A stretch of DNA of 64,000 bases from Io17-Chloro-G2 sp965226825 (lineage in GTDB: Bacteria; Chloroflexota; Dehalococcoidia; Lucifugimonadales; UBA3495), in contig CBDDED010000003.1 in NCBI GenBank assembly GCA_965226825.1, forward strand, positions 682,001-746,000, in the 5' to 3' direction. Positions 44,473 through 52,539 of this stretch are shown in pieces; within the stretch, counting starts at the first letter, position 1; every line of letters starts with the position of its first letter. A program made the position numbers and the translations under genes. Below the pieces are notes generated by a model. The model worked only from the letters and a program-made list of their open reading frames with translations. It ran no database searches and was not told where the DNA came from.

Positions 44473-45360
44473 CTATGGGCCGGTTACGGGCAGCGTGGGG
44501 TAGGACTGCGACGATGGGAAGGGCCTGTCCGGATCAACGCGGCGAAGCTGGTAGGCGTCCGACGCCATTATCTCGCCAACCCTATTGGGGAACTCTTCGA
44601 ACCGGTCGGCAAAGGCCCGGATCAGGCGTCCCGACAAGGCTCCGCAGTCGTCGCTGCCCAGGAAGACCGCCAGTTCCGCCGCCCGCTCGATGGAGGCTCC
44701 CTGACCCGAGGTGACCTGTACGCCCCGTTCGTAGGTGGCGGTATCGCCGATGGCCAACGACAGGTCCCGGGTTTCCTCCCACATCCGGGTATGGATCGAG
44801 CCGGGGCTGATAGCGTTAACCGTTATCCGGGTTTCCGCCAGTTCCAGCGCCAAATTCTCGGTCAGGTTGACGATGGCGGTCTTGGCCGCATCGTAGGCTG
44901 AGGTATTGGGCCCTCCGACACCAGACATATTGACTATGCGGCCCTGTCCCCGCTCCAACATCGAGGGGAGAACCGTGTGGCAACCATAGAATACGCCCAT
45001 CAGATGCACCGCTATGGTGCGGGCCCAGTCCTCCGGGTCGTTGTCCCAGACCCGGCCCACCGGCCCGATGTTGCCCGCGTTGTTGACCAGGACGTCAATT
45101 GCCCCGTAGTGTCCCAGGGTCTCGGCGACAGCCTGCTCCACCTCCTCACGGCTGGACACGTCGGCGACGACGGTAATCACGTCGCTGCCAAACCCTTCGG
45201 CAACCAATTTCGCTGTCTCCTCCAGCTCGGAGGCGGTGCGGGCCGTAAGCGCCAGCCGGGACCCCTCGGCGGCGTAGGCCAGCGCGATGGCACGCCCAAT
45301 GCCGCGTCCTCCTCCGGTGACCAGAGCGACCCGTCCTTCCAACCTCTTGCGGTCAGGCAT
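44473..45360 (-). CDS. SDR-family NAD(P)-dependent oxidoreductase
   Basis: 295 residues. Classical SDR pattern: VALVTGGGRGIGRAIALAYA, NNAGNIGPVG, and YDAAKTAIVNL with the catalytic Tyr and Lys, preceded by NMSGVGG. It has a C-terminal extension (RLIRAFADRFEEFPN...), about 30 residues longer than a minimal SDR. ATG 45360 gives a clean start with a GGAGGAAGG site. The substrate is unknown; the enzyme fits the ketone/alcohol steps expected of the region. It may have lost its operon partners to the IS fragments on either side. Confidence 0.92.
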   Translation of the reverse strand: MPDRKRLEGRVALVTGGGRGIGRAIALAYAAEGSRLALTARTASELEETAKLVAEGFGSDVITVVADVSSREEVEQAVAETLGHYGAIDVLVNNAGNIGPVGRVWDNDPEDWARTIAVHLMGVFYGCHTVLPSMLERGQGRIVNMSGVGGPNTSAYDAAKTAIVNLTENLALELAETRITVNAISPGSIHTRMWEETRDLSLAIGDTATYERGVQVTSGQGASIERAAELAVFLGSDDCGALSGRLIRAFADRFEEFPNRVGEIMASDAYQLRRVDPDRPFPSSQSYPTLPVTGP

Positions 45361-45462
45361 TGGCCTTCCTCCTGCCAGTCCCAGATAACTGCCGGGATGA
45401 TAAAATCGATTGACATTTTACACCGCAGGCACCATCCCTCACGCGCGGCACGGAGTTGCACC

Positions 45463-45609
45463 ATGGCTGACATTGACGAAGTTGTGGCTTTCACCAGCAT
45501 GGCCGAAGGCACACGGGAGGACTATGAACTGCTGGAGCGGCTGGAGGCAAGATTCGCCGCCCAAACCGCAGACCGCGTTCTGGAGATGCTCCGGGGGTTG
45601 GCCGGCTAG
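45463..45609 (+). pseudogene. N-terminal fragment of an HD-domain phosphohydrolase-like gene
   Basis: From ATG 45463, MADIDEVVAFTSMAEGTREDYELLERLE, then DRVLEMLRGLAG and a stop after 48 residues. The opening matches the start of HD-domain proteins that normally continue for 200 residues with the HD metal site, all of which is absent. The DYTA repeat follows directly, so the gene was cut here. Confidence 0.6.
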
Positions 45610-45642
45610 AGTATTCGTTCCCTGGGTTGGATGGAGCGTTTG

Positions 45643-45760
45643 GGCGACTACACCGCCAAAGTGAACCTCAATTTGAAGGTTCTTGTGTTTTTCCAGTTAG
45701 GTGGGCATAAGGGGACTGTGCGCAGTACCTTGTTTGGCCTGATTGTGGCCCTTTAGCTAC
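45643..45760 (+). repeat. Copy 2 of the DYTAxVNLN dispersed repeat
   Basis: GACTACACCGCCAAAGTGAA and the following ~60 bases match the sequence at 34765-34840 at about three positions in four. It comes straight after a truncated HD-domain gene. The rest of the stretch, 45761 to 45934, shows nothing. Confidence 0.5.
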
Positions 45761-45934
45761 CCAAGGAAGGAAAGCTAGAGTCCTGTTTGGGGGTTCACCC
45801 TCCCATTCGCGACCGGTGTCTCCTCAATCATGTGACCCAACCTGTCCGGCAACTGGCCGACGGGACTTCTCCGGTTGTGCACCCCATACAAGAGAAAGCA
45901 GCCGAGCGGCGTGAGACCGGTGTAACCCCCGTTG

Positions 45935-46813
45935 CTACTCCGCCCTGGCAACCCGTCGCAGGAAGGCGCTCAGAAGATCGACCCCAGCCACCAGCAGCAG
46001 GTACCAGATAATGAGCAGCGTCACGTCGGTGTAGTGGAACCAGGCCAGGCGGAGCGTGAATTCCCGCCCCAGACCACCGGCACTGACGAATCCCACCACC
46101 ACCGTCGTCCTGATTATCACCTCCCAGCGGTACAGCAGGTAAGTTATGAACTGGGGCATGGCCTGGGGCAGGATGCCGTACAGCAGCACCTGCATGTTTC
46201 CCGCGCCGCTGGCCCGCAGCGCCCGCGCCGGAGCCGGATCCAGGTTCTCCACCACCTCCGCCGTCAGCCGGCCCACTATCCCGTAGTTGTGCAGTCCCAG
46301 CGCGACCGCTCCCGGCAGGATGCCCGGCGACAGGAAGAACACTATTATCATCGCCAGCACCAACTCCGGCACGCCCCGGGAGAAGGTGTAGGAGCCGCGG
46401 GTCAGGTGGTAGGCTACCCGCCCGATGTTTGACGGCCTGCCCCCCAGCGTTCCATCGCTCACGTTCCGCGCGGCCATCAGGAGCGTCGCAAAGGCCCCCA
46501 CTCCGGCAATACAGATGGCCAAAAGGCTCATCGCCAGCGTTTCCGACGCCAGCTTCCCTGTCTCCAGCCACCGTCCCGCGTCGACGTAGGCCGGACGGGC
46601 GTCCGAGTTCAGCCCAAGCAACGACTCCAGGAACCGCACCGCGTTGCCCCAAATCCCCGACGCGAACAAGCCAGAGAAACCATCGGCGTCCCCGAAAACG
46701 ATGAACCCCCACGATGCAACGGCCAGCAGTATGAACGCATAGAGAGAAGACCTCGCGAACGTCGTCCTCCGCCGCGCCCGAAATAGCGTTCCCACTGCCC
46801 GCCCTTCCGTCAC
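45935..46813 (-). CDS. ABC transporter permease 2 (PhnE-type, phosphonate/selenate class)
   Basis: Inner-membrane permease, about 292 residues with six helices (for example LYAFILLAVASWGFIVF, LAMSLLAICIAGVGAFATLLMAA, LAMIIVFFLSPGILPGAVALGL, VTLLIIWYLLLVAGVDLL). The ATPase-coupling loop is ENLDPAPARALRASGAGNMQVLLYGILPQAMPQFI, the EAA motif. The open frame is longer, but GTG 46813 overlaps the TGA of the previous permease as GTGA and begins just before the first helix. It is the last gene of the importer operon; no terminator is obvious. Confidence 0.9.
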   Translation of the reverse strand: MTEGRAVGTLFRARRRTTFARSSLYAFILLAVASWGFIVFGDADGFSGLFASGIWGNAVRFLESLLGLNSDARPAYVDAGRWLETGKLASETLAMSLLAICIAGVGAFATLLMAARNVSDGTLGGRPSNIGRVAYHLTRGSYTFSRGVPELVLAMIIVFFLSPGILPGAVALGLHNYGIVGRLTAEVVENLDPAPARALRASGAGNMQVLLYGILPQAMPQFITYLLYRWEVIIRTTVVVGFVSAGGLGREFTLRLAWFHYTDVTLLIIWYLLLVAGVDLLSAFLRRVARAE

Positions 46814-47586
46814 GACACCAGGCTCCGCCGCACATAGGTGCTCCACGTGTCCACCACCACGATTATCCCCACCAGGAATATCAGCAGCGTCCAGACCTGG
46901 CTGAACAGCAGATCGTGCATCGAAAGCTGGATTTGGTATCCCAGTCCCTGAATCCCGACAAAACTCAGGATAGCGGCGGACCGGATGCCGCATTCGAGGC
47001 GGTAAAAGGTGTAGCTCAGAATATCTGGCAGGGCCATCTGGAAGTGTCCGTACATCAGGACACCCAACGGCGGCGCCCCCGACGCCCGCAACGCCCGCAG
47101 CGGCGGCTGGGGAACATCCTGCAACAGCTCGGCGCAAATTCGCCCCAGGATGCCCCCATAGGGTAGGGCCAGCGCCAGGATGCCCGACATCGGCGACAGC
47201 CCCACGGCCGCCACCAGCAGCACGGCCCACACCAACTCATGCACTGACCGCAGTCCCGCTAGTAAAACCCGTGAACCGACCATCAAGGGGCGCTGCCATG
47301 GCGACTCCACCCGGAGCACCGTCCCTGAGGCGATTACTCCAAGAGGCAGCCCGATGGCCGAGGCCAAGGTTATCCCCGCAATCGCGTAGGCGAGAGTGTA
47401 CCAACTCGCCTTGACCGCGATGGCCAGGAATTCAGGCGTAAGGTCGGGGGGGAACAGCGCGAGAAGGAACCGCAGCGCGGAGGTTCCTCCGCCGGAGTGG
47501 ACCAGCGGAGCGTCCCAGTCGATGTTGGTCAGGCTCCAGGCCAGCGCCGCCACCAGCGCCAGCGTCAGCAGCAGCCGGTTTTCCAA
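46810..47586 (-). CDS. ABC transporter permease 1 (PhnE-type)
   Basis: About 258 residues. First helix LLLTLALVAALAWSL; EAA loop CAELLQDVPQPPLRALRASGAPPLGVLMYGHFQMALPDI; last helix VWTLLIFLVGIIVVVDTW. The frame stays open to 48120, but that part lies over the ATPase gene and is not coding. No ATG or GTG lies between the ATPase stop and the first helix; TTG 47586 is my choice, with low certainty, and a non-standard start near 47603 is possible. It overlaps the second permease by 4 bases. Together the two permeases form the heterodimeric channel. Confidence 0.88.
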   Translation of the reverse strand: MENRLLLTLALVAALAWSLTNIDWDAPLVHSGGGTSALRFLLALFPPDLTPEFLAIAVKASWYTLAYAIAGITLASAIGLPLGVIASGTVLRVESPWQRPLMVGSRVLLAGLRSVHELVWAVLLVAAVGLSPMSGILALALPYGGILGRICAELLQDVPQPPLRALRASGAPPLGVLMYGHFQMALPDILSYTFYRLECGIRSAAILSFVGIQGLGYQIQLSMHDLLFSQVWTLLIFLVGIIVVVDTWSTYVRRSLVS

Positions 47587-47603
47587 CAGCGACGGGAGGG
47601 ACT

Positions 47604-48458
47604 TCAGCGGAATGCCCCCGGAGGAGGCGTCCTGCTCTGGAGAGCCGGGCCGGAAGCCGTAGGGATAGGCATCGCGTCTTGTTCCGGCGTTTCCGAAAAT
47701 GGCGCTTCCAGGTGGTAGAGATCGTCCAGCGTAGTCCCGGTTACGGCTTCGGCTGGCAGGTCGAAGGCCAGATGCCCCGCCCTCAGTCCGATGACCCGGG
47801 TGCAGAATTGCCGGATCAGTTCCGGCGAGTGCAGGCTGACAACAAGGGCCCGCCCGCCGTCTTCCGTCAACCCCGTCAGAAGGCGGAATATCTCCTCGGC
47901 CCGCGCCGGGTCCAGGGACGCCACCGGCTCGTCGGCCAGCACCACCCTGGGGGACTGCACCATCAGCCGGGCGATGGCCGCCCGCTGCTGCTCCCCGCCG
48001 GACAGGTGGGACGTCCGCTCCCACGCCTTGTCCCCGATGCCCATCCGTTCCAGGGCGCTCTCGGCCATTCGCCGGTCCTGGGGCCACACCAGCGACGCGG
48101 CGGACCTCAACAGGCCCCATTGCCCCAGACGTCCCGCCAGCACGTTGTGCAGCACCGGAAGGTGGGGCACCAGGTCATACTGCTGGTGAACGATCCCCAC
48201 CAGTCGCGACAACTCCCGGCCAGGCTTCACCCGCGCCAGCTCTTTCCCGCCAATGGCCAGGGTGCCGGTGTCCGGTTGCAGGATGCCCGCCAGCAGGTAC
48301 AGCAGCGTCGTCTTGCCGCTGCCGCTGGGCCCGGCCAACGCCACCCGTTCCCCGGGCAGGACGGAAAAGCTCACCGGGGAGAGGGCTCGAACTTCCGAGT
48401 AGCTCTTGCTGACCCCCGCGGCCGTGACCAACGGTTGTTGCGGAACGGCGTTGCTCAT
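47604..48458 (-). CDS. ABC transporter ATP-binding protein (PhnC-type)
   Basis: 284 residues. Walker A GPSGSGKTT, Q-loop in VGIVHQQYDLVPHLPVLHNVLAGRLGQWGLLRS (the PhnC hallmark), ABC signature LSGGEQQRAAIARL, Walker B VVLADEP. The C-terminal ~35 residues are low-complexity (PIPTASGPALQSRTPPPG). ATG 48458 overlaps the stop of the binding protein gene as ATGA. It powers the importer of this four-gene operon. Whether the cargo is phosphonate, phosphite or selenate is decided by the binding protein, not this subunit. Confidence 0.93.
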   Translation of the reverse strand: MSNAVPQQPLVTAAGVSKSYSEVRALSPVSFSVLPGERVALAGPSGSGKTTLLYLLAGILQPDTGTLAIGGKELARVKPGRELSRLVGIVHQQYDLVPHLPVLHNVLAGRLGQWGLLRSAASLVWPQDRRMAESALERMGIGDKAWERTSHLSGGEQQRAAIARLMVQSPRVVLADEPVASLDPARAEEIFRLLTGLTEDGGRALVVSLHSPELIRQFCTRVIGLRAGHLAFDLPAEAVTGTTLDDLYHLEAPFSETPEQDAMPIPTASGPALQSRTPPPGAFR

Positions 48459-49390
48459 TTGATGATTTCCAATTCCCTAGCCACGTCCTCGATGGCCTGG
48501 TAGTTATCGTTACTGGTGGTGATGAACTTCTCGGTGCTGAATAGTTCCAGGATTTCGCCGTGTTCTTCGGAATTCAGGTCCAGTAGGGCCTGCCGGATTT
48601 TGTCCGTGAAGCCTTCCCCGTAAACTTCGTCCAGGTTGCCCTGGGCCGTCCAGTTGTAGTCGAAGTAGTCGGGAGTGGTGTAGAACTCTTTCACCTTGCC
48701 GGTGTCCGCCTTGTTTTCCTGCACCGCCCGGTCCCAAACGTCCTCATTCAGCGCCCCCAAGTCGAAGGCCCCGCTCTCCACCAGTTGCCAGGTGGTGTCG
48801 TGGGAACCGGAGAAGTTGGGCTCCTGCCGGAAGGCGGTGGCCGCGTCGATCCCCGCCTGCTTCAGGAAGTACCTGGGCATCAGGTGGCCGGATGTGGAGT
48901 TGGGGCTGCCGAAGGTGAGTGTCAGGTCTCCCGCCTGCGCCTTTAGGTCCTCCAGCAACTCTAGGTCCAGGTCGGCCCGGGCCACGAACTTGGAGTGAAA
49001 GACAGCGTCGTTTTCCCGCTGGGCGATGGCCACCGCCCCGGGTTTCTGCAGCCGGGCTTGCACGCCGGTCAGTCCTCCAAAGAACGCAAGTTGCAACTGG
49101 TCCTGGGAGAAGGCGGTAACCACCGCCGCGTAGTCCACGCTGGGAACGAACTCCACCGGAACCCCCACAGCGCCGGACAGGTAATTGGAGAAGGACTCGT
49201 AGCGGCGGGCCAGCCGGGCGGTGTCCTGGTCAGGGATGCCCCCGACCTTTAGCGCGGGAGCGTCATTGTCTGGTGACCCCGAGCAGGCCGCGATGCCCAG
49301 GATCAGGGATACGGCGGCGAGTATTGCGAACAGGTTAAATAAACGAAAGATGTTAATCCTAGACCCTCTCTGGTTGTTGCAAGCAGTCAA
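48455..49390 (-). CDS. ABC transporter substrate-binding lipoprotein (PhnD-like; putative selenate clade)
   Basis: 311 residues. A signal segment with lipobox (FAILAAVSLILGIAAC) anchors it outside the membrane. The mature protein has LKVGGIPDQDTARLARRYESFSNYLS, VDYAAVVTAFSQDQLQLAFFGGLTGVQARLQ, FGSPNSTSGHLMPRYFL and FSGSHDTTWQLVESGAFDLGALNEDVW. The phrases VGxIPDQD, FGGLTGVQAR and FSGSHDxT match what I remember of the putative selenate ABC transporter binding-protein family (TIGR04553), a clade restricted to selenium-using genomes. Phosphite or phosphonate remains possible. First gene of the operon. The start is TTG 49390; its ribosome site is weak. Confidence 0.85.
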   Translation of the reverse strand: MTACNNQRGSRINIFRLFNLFAILAAVSLILGIAACSGSPDNDAPALKVGGIPDQDTARLARRYESFSNYLSGAVGVPVEFVPSVDYAAVVTAFSQDQLQLAFFGGLTGVQARLQKPGAVAIAQRENDAVFHSKFVARADLDLELLEDLKAQAGDLTLTFGSPNSTSGHLMPRYFLKQAGIDAATAFRQEPNFSGSHDTTWQLVESGAFDLGALNEDVWDRAVQENKADTGKVKEFYTTPDYFDYNWTAQGNLDEVYGEGFTDKIRQALLDLNSEEHGEILELFSTEKFITTSNDNYQAIEDVARELEIIK

Positions 49391-49788
49391 AAGCGCTAAA
49401 AGGGGGGCGTCAGGGTATTCCGACGGAATACCTAGAACATGACTGCCGAGGGTCTTGGGAGGGGGCCGCTAGAACCGGTGAGCTAGCGGCGGGTTAGCCC
49501 TTGGGACCGCCCGTCAGTACAGGCCCCGAGGTCCCGGGCTCAAGTGAAGCCGGTGGAGAGGAGACGGAAGCAGTGGCGCAGAGCCGACGAACAAACGCTT
49601 ATAGCTAACACGTCGCCAAGTCTAAACCGGCGAAAAAAAGATGTCAACCTGAAGTGCGGCTTTTAAGTTGCCCTCGAATATAGGTGGATCAATCACCGGG
49701 TGGCAGGCTGGCGGCCACACGTCCGCTCTCTTCCTTGGCTTTGACACCCTGATTGGTTTTCCAGCACCGTTTTTCAGACAGGTTGCTA
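49391..49788. other. Leader region of the importer with a GC-rich structured segment
   Basis: No gene. Strong potential hairpins lie at 49469-49495 (CCGCTAG/CTAGCGG) and 49498-49553 (AGCCC-TT-GGGACC against GGTCCCGGGCT). The segment lies within 120-200 bases upstream of the binding-protein gene and could be its 5' leader or an independent small RNA. It does not match tRNA-Sec, SRP RNA or the common riboswitches as far as I can tell. Confidence 0.35.
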
Positions 49789-51149
49789 GTACTCAGTCAA
49801 CTTGGTTTTAGCATTTGTTTAAGAAAACGGACAATTAGGCTATCCTACCTGGTGGGAAGTGTTGTTGGCGGGGGTGGCAGTGATGGTCAGGGACAAGTAC
49901 GCAGTGCGGCTGGCGCTGGAACAACGGGAAGAACTCGGACGTCTGATTCGGGTTGGGAAACACACGGCCCGAGTCACCGCCAGGGCCCGGATTCTCCTCA
50001 AGAGCGACGACGGTTGGCGGGCTCCCCAAGTGGCTGAAGCTGTGGATGTGGCCCTGGGCACCGTGTACCGGGTCAAGCAGCGCTTCCCGGCGGCCAAAAC
50101 ACACGGCCCGAGTCACCGCCAGGGCCCGGATTCTCCTCAAGAGCGACGACGGTTGGCGGGCTCCCCAAGTGGCTGAAGCTGTGGATGTGGCCCTGGGCAC
50201 CGTGTACCGGGTCAAGCAGCGCTTTACCGAAGAAGGGTTGGCCGGGGTTCTGAAGGACCGTCCCCAGGCCAACCGGCGCCGGAAGCTGGACGACCGGGGC
50301 GAGGCCCACCTGATCGCCCTGGCTTGCAGCCCGCCGCCGGCAGGGCATGACCACTGGACCCTGCGCCTGCTGGCTGGCAAGGTGGTGGAGTTGAAGTTGG
50401 CCTCCTCCATGTCCCACGAAGGGGTGCGCAAGCGTCTCAAAAAAACGATCTCAAGCCCTGGCAGAAGAAGGAATGGTGCATTCCCAAGGTGAGCGCGGAG
50501 TTCGTGGCCAACATGGAGGACCTGCTGGACCTCTACGCCGAACCCTATGACCCCCGACGGCCGGTGGTCTGCTTCGACGAGACCTCGACCCAGTTGTTGG
50601 CCGAGACGCGGCCATCTCTGCCGCCCCGGCCCGGAATTCCGCTGCGGCAGGACTATGAGTACCGGAGGGAGGGCGTCCGCAACCTGTTCCTGACCTGTGA
50701 GCCGCTGGCGGGCTGGCGTCACGTGGCGGTGACCCAGCGGCGCACGATGGAGGACTTCGCCCATCAGATGCGTTGGCTGGTGGACGAAGCTTATCCGGAT
50801 ACCCCGGTGGTGCGGGTGGTCATGGACAACCTGAACACGCACCGTCCGGCGTCCCTGTACGAGACGTTCCCGGCGGCAGAGGCCCGGCGGATTGCCAAGC
50901 GGCTGGAGTTCCACTACACCCCCAAGCACGGAAGTTGGTTGAACATGGCGGAAATCGAGTTCAGCGTGCTATCCCGCTCCTGCTTGAAGCAGCGACTCCC
51001 CGACGAGGCGGCCCTCCGCCGGGAAGTCCATGCTCTGGTTAGGGAACGCAACGCCGCCCAAGCCACTATCCAATGGAGGTTCAACACCCGGGACGCCCGA
51101 ACCAAACTTCACCGTCTTTACCCTTTTGATTCCAAGGTTGACTGAGTAC
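49789..51149 (+). mobile_element. IS630-family insertion sequence with both ends
   Basis: Left end GTACTCAGTCAACTTGG (49789 on), right end CCAAGGTTGACTGAGTAC (to 51149), inverted with one base slip. TA dinucleotides at 49787-49788 and 51150-51151 are the TA duplication characteristic of IS630/Tc1. The transposase stop codon lies inside the right inverted repeat. The element is 139 bp longer than it should be because of an internal duplication. Confidence 0.92.
49883..51145 (+). pseudogene. IS630-family transposase with internal duplication and A7 frameshift site
   Basis: The N-terminus (ATG 49883, MVRDKYAVRLALEQREELGRLI) carries the HTH GWRAPQVAEAVDVALGTVYRVKQRF. A ~125-bp segment (49961-50085) is repeated at 50100-50224, offset 139 bp, which puts the frame out by one. 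The second copy continues into the catalytic part. There, AAAAAAAC at ~50441 separates KRLKK from NDLKPWQKKEWCIPK, which needs a -1 shift; the main frame then runs to 51145 with CFDETS, VVMDNLNTHR and HYTPKHGSWLNMAEIEF as the DDE residues. Without the duplication, A7 slippage could make a full transposase; with it, the gene is dead. Confidence 0.88.
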
Positions 51150-51153
51150 TAGT

Positions 51154-51296
51154 ATTACCACGACGGATTGCCAAATATGGTTTCTGACCCTTCCTTTTCG
51201 GCCACGCCGAGCTATCTCGGTACGCTCATGGCAGTGCGGTTCAGGTCCAAATCGGTCGCGAAAATCACCCCGGCAGATAATCCGTCGTTGTAATAT
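51154..51296. repeat. MITE-2 left copy (~144 bp)
   Basis: Ends TATTACCACGACGGATT (51154-51170) and ATAATCCGTCGTTGTAATA (51278-51296) are inverted repeats with one mismatch over 17 bp. No coding content. It lies directly behind the IS630 element. The inner 77 bases (51219-51295) match the reverse complement of 52243-52319 at about 87 percent. Confidence 0.8.
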
Positions 51297-51453
51297 CAGG
51301 AGTCTGTCTGAGAAACAGTGTTTTAAATAGTAATTATTTTCAACAGAGATAGGTATTGCGAAATTAGACATAAGAGAGTACATTATTATAGTAATAGGTC
51401 ATCATTTGACGAATATCGTCTAACAGAACTAATCCTCGGACAGGCTGTTGGAA

Positions 51454-52242
51454 ATGAACGCATTAGGAACCGGAGCGGTGATCCAGGCCCAGGCCAGGTC
51501 GGGCGACCCCCAGCCGGAAGATGTCATCATCTGCCGGGACGTTCACAAGTGGTACGGCGGCTACCACGCCGTCCGGGGCGTCACAACGATAATCCGCCGG
51601 GGCGAGACCGTGGTGATCGTCGGCCCCTCCGGGTCCGGCAAGTCCACCTTCCTCCGTACCCTCAACCAGACTGAGGACCACCAGTGGGGAGATATCATCG
51701 TGGACGGCGTACTCCTCAACCGCAATACACGCAACATCGACGCCGTGCGCCGCAACATCGGGATGGTGTCCCAGGACTTCAACCTCTTCCCCCATATGTC
51801 CATACTGGACAACATCACCCTCGCCCCCCAGAGGGTCCTGAAGGAAGACCCGGTGGAGGCACGGGAGCGGGCCATGGAGATCCTCAGCAGGGTCGGGATC
51901 CCAGATCAGGCCGGGAAGCATCCCCACCAGCTGTCCTCCGGTGAGCAGCAGCTGGCAGCCATCGCACGGGCCCTCGCCATGAGGCCCAGGATCATGCTCC
52001 TGGACGAGCCGACCTCGGCGATGGACGCCGATATGGGAAAGGTCCTCAAAGTCATGCGGGAGCTCGCCCAGTCCCGGATGACGGTGGTGGCCGTCACCCA
52101 CGAGATGGGCTTCGCCCGGGAGGCCGCCGACCGCATCGTCTTCTTCGACGAGGGCCAGATAGTCGAGGACCATCCCCCGGAGGAATTCTTCCAGAACCCA
52201 AGGAACAGCCGGGCCAAGAGGTTCCTGGAAACGATACTCTAG
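51454..52242 (+). CDS. Polar amino-acid-type ABC transporter ATP-binding protein (GlnQ-like), orphan
   Basis: 262 residues from ATG 51454 (a TTG six bases earlier is also possible). Walker A GPSGSGKST, Q-loop GMVSQDFNLFPHMSILDNITLAPQRVLK (typical GlnQ/HisP), signature LSSGEQQLAAIARALAM with Ser in place of the usual first Gly, Walker B IMLLDEPTSAMD, and H-loop VTHEMGFAREAADRIVFFDEGQIVE. It is complete, but no permease or binding protein accompanies it. It is bracketed by inverted MITE-2 copies; the right copy begins at the base after its stop. This suggests movement as a single gene or loss of its operon. Confidence 0.9.
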   Translation: MNALGTGAVIQAQARSGDPQPEDVIICRDVHKWYGGYHAVRGVTTIIRRGETVVIVGPSGSGKSTFLRTLNQTEDHQWGDIIVDGVLLNRNTRNIDAVRRNIGMVSQDFNLFPHMSILDNITLAPQRVLKEDPVEARERAMEILSRVGIPDQAGKHPHQLSSGEQQLAAIARALAMRPRIMLLDEPTSAMDADMGKVLKVMRELAQSRMTVVAVTHEMGFAREAADRIVFFDEGQIVEDHPPEEFFQNPRNSRAKRFLETIL

Positions 52243-52370
52243 TAATGCGACGACGGTTTATCTGACAGGGTGATCTTCGCGACCGATTTGGATCCGAACC
52301 GCACTGCCATGAGCCTACCGCAATTTCTCGCTCGTTGCCGAATACGAAGGACCGGACACCATATTTGAGG
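52243..52370. repeat. MITE-2 right copy, inverted, partly degraded
   Basis: Starts TAATGCGACGACGGTTTATC immediately after the ATPase stop and runs as the reverse complement of the left copy to about 52370 (still recognisable at ACCATATTTG near 52358). The far end is lost. Confidence 0.75.
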
Positions 52371-52539
52371 TGGACCCGGTTAGTTGTACAGAATTAACGC
52401 AGCGCTGAGCGAGCGTTCCATGACTCCTTCGCGTGGCGCCAACACCCGTCCATCTGAACACCTCCTTTCATTGGGCTCCTCTCCCCGACTTCCAATTACA
52501 CTTGACCTGCCCCCGATGGTTGTGCCACCTTCTGTGTTA

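Noticed and set aside
47587..48120. Upstream extension of permease 1
   Set aside because: It lies over the ATPase gene in another frame and is rich in Gly, Arg and Pro like other out-of-frame translations.
49440..49600. tRNA-Sec, SRP RNA or cobalamin riboswitch
   Set aside because: There is no TCA anticodon loop in a 13-bp acceptor/T context, no GGAA/AGCAG SRP hairpin and no B12 box. Reported only as an unknown foldable segment.
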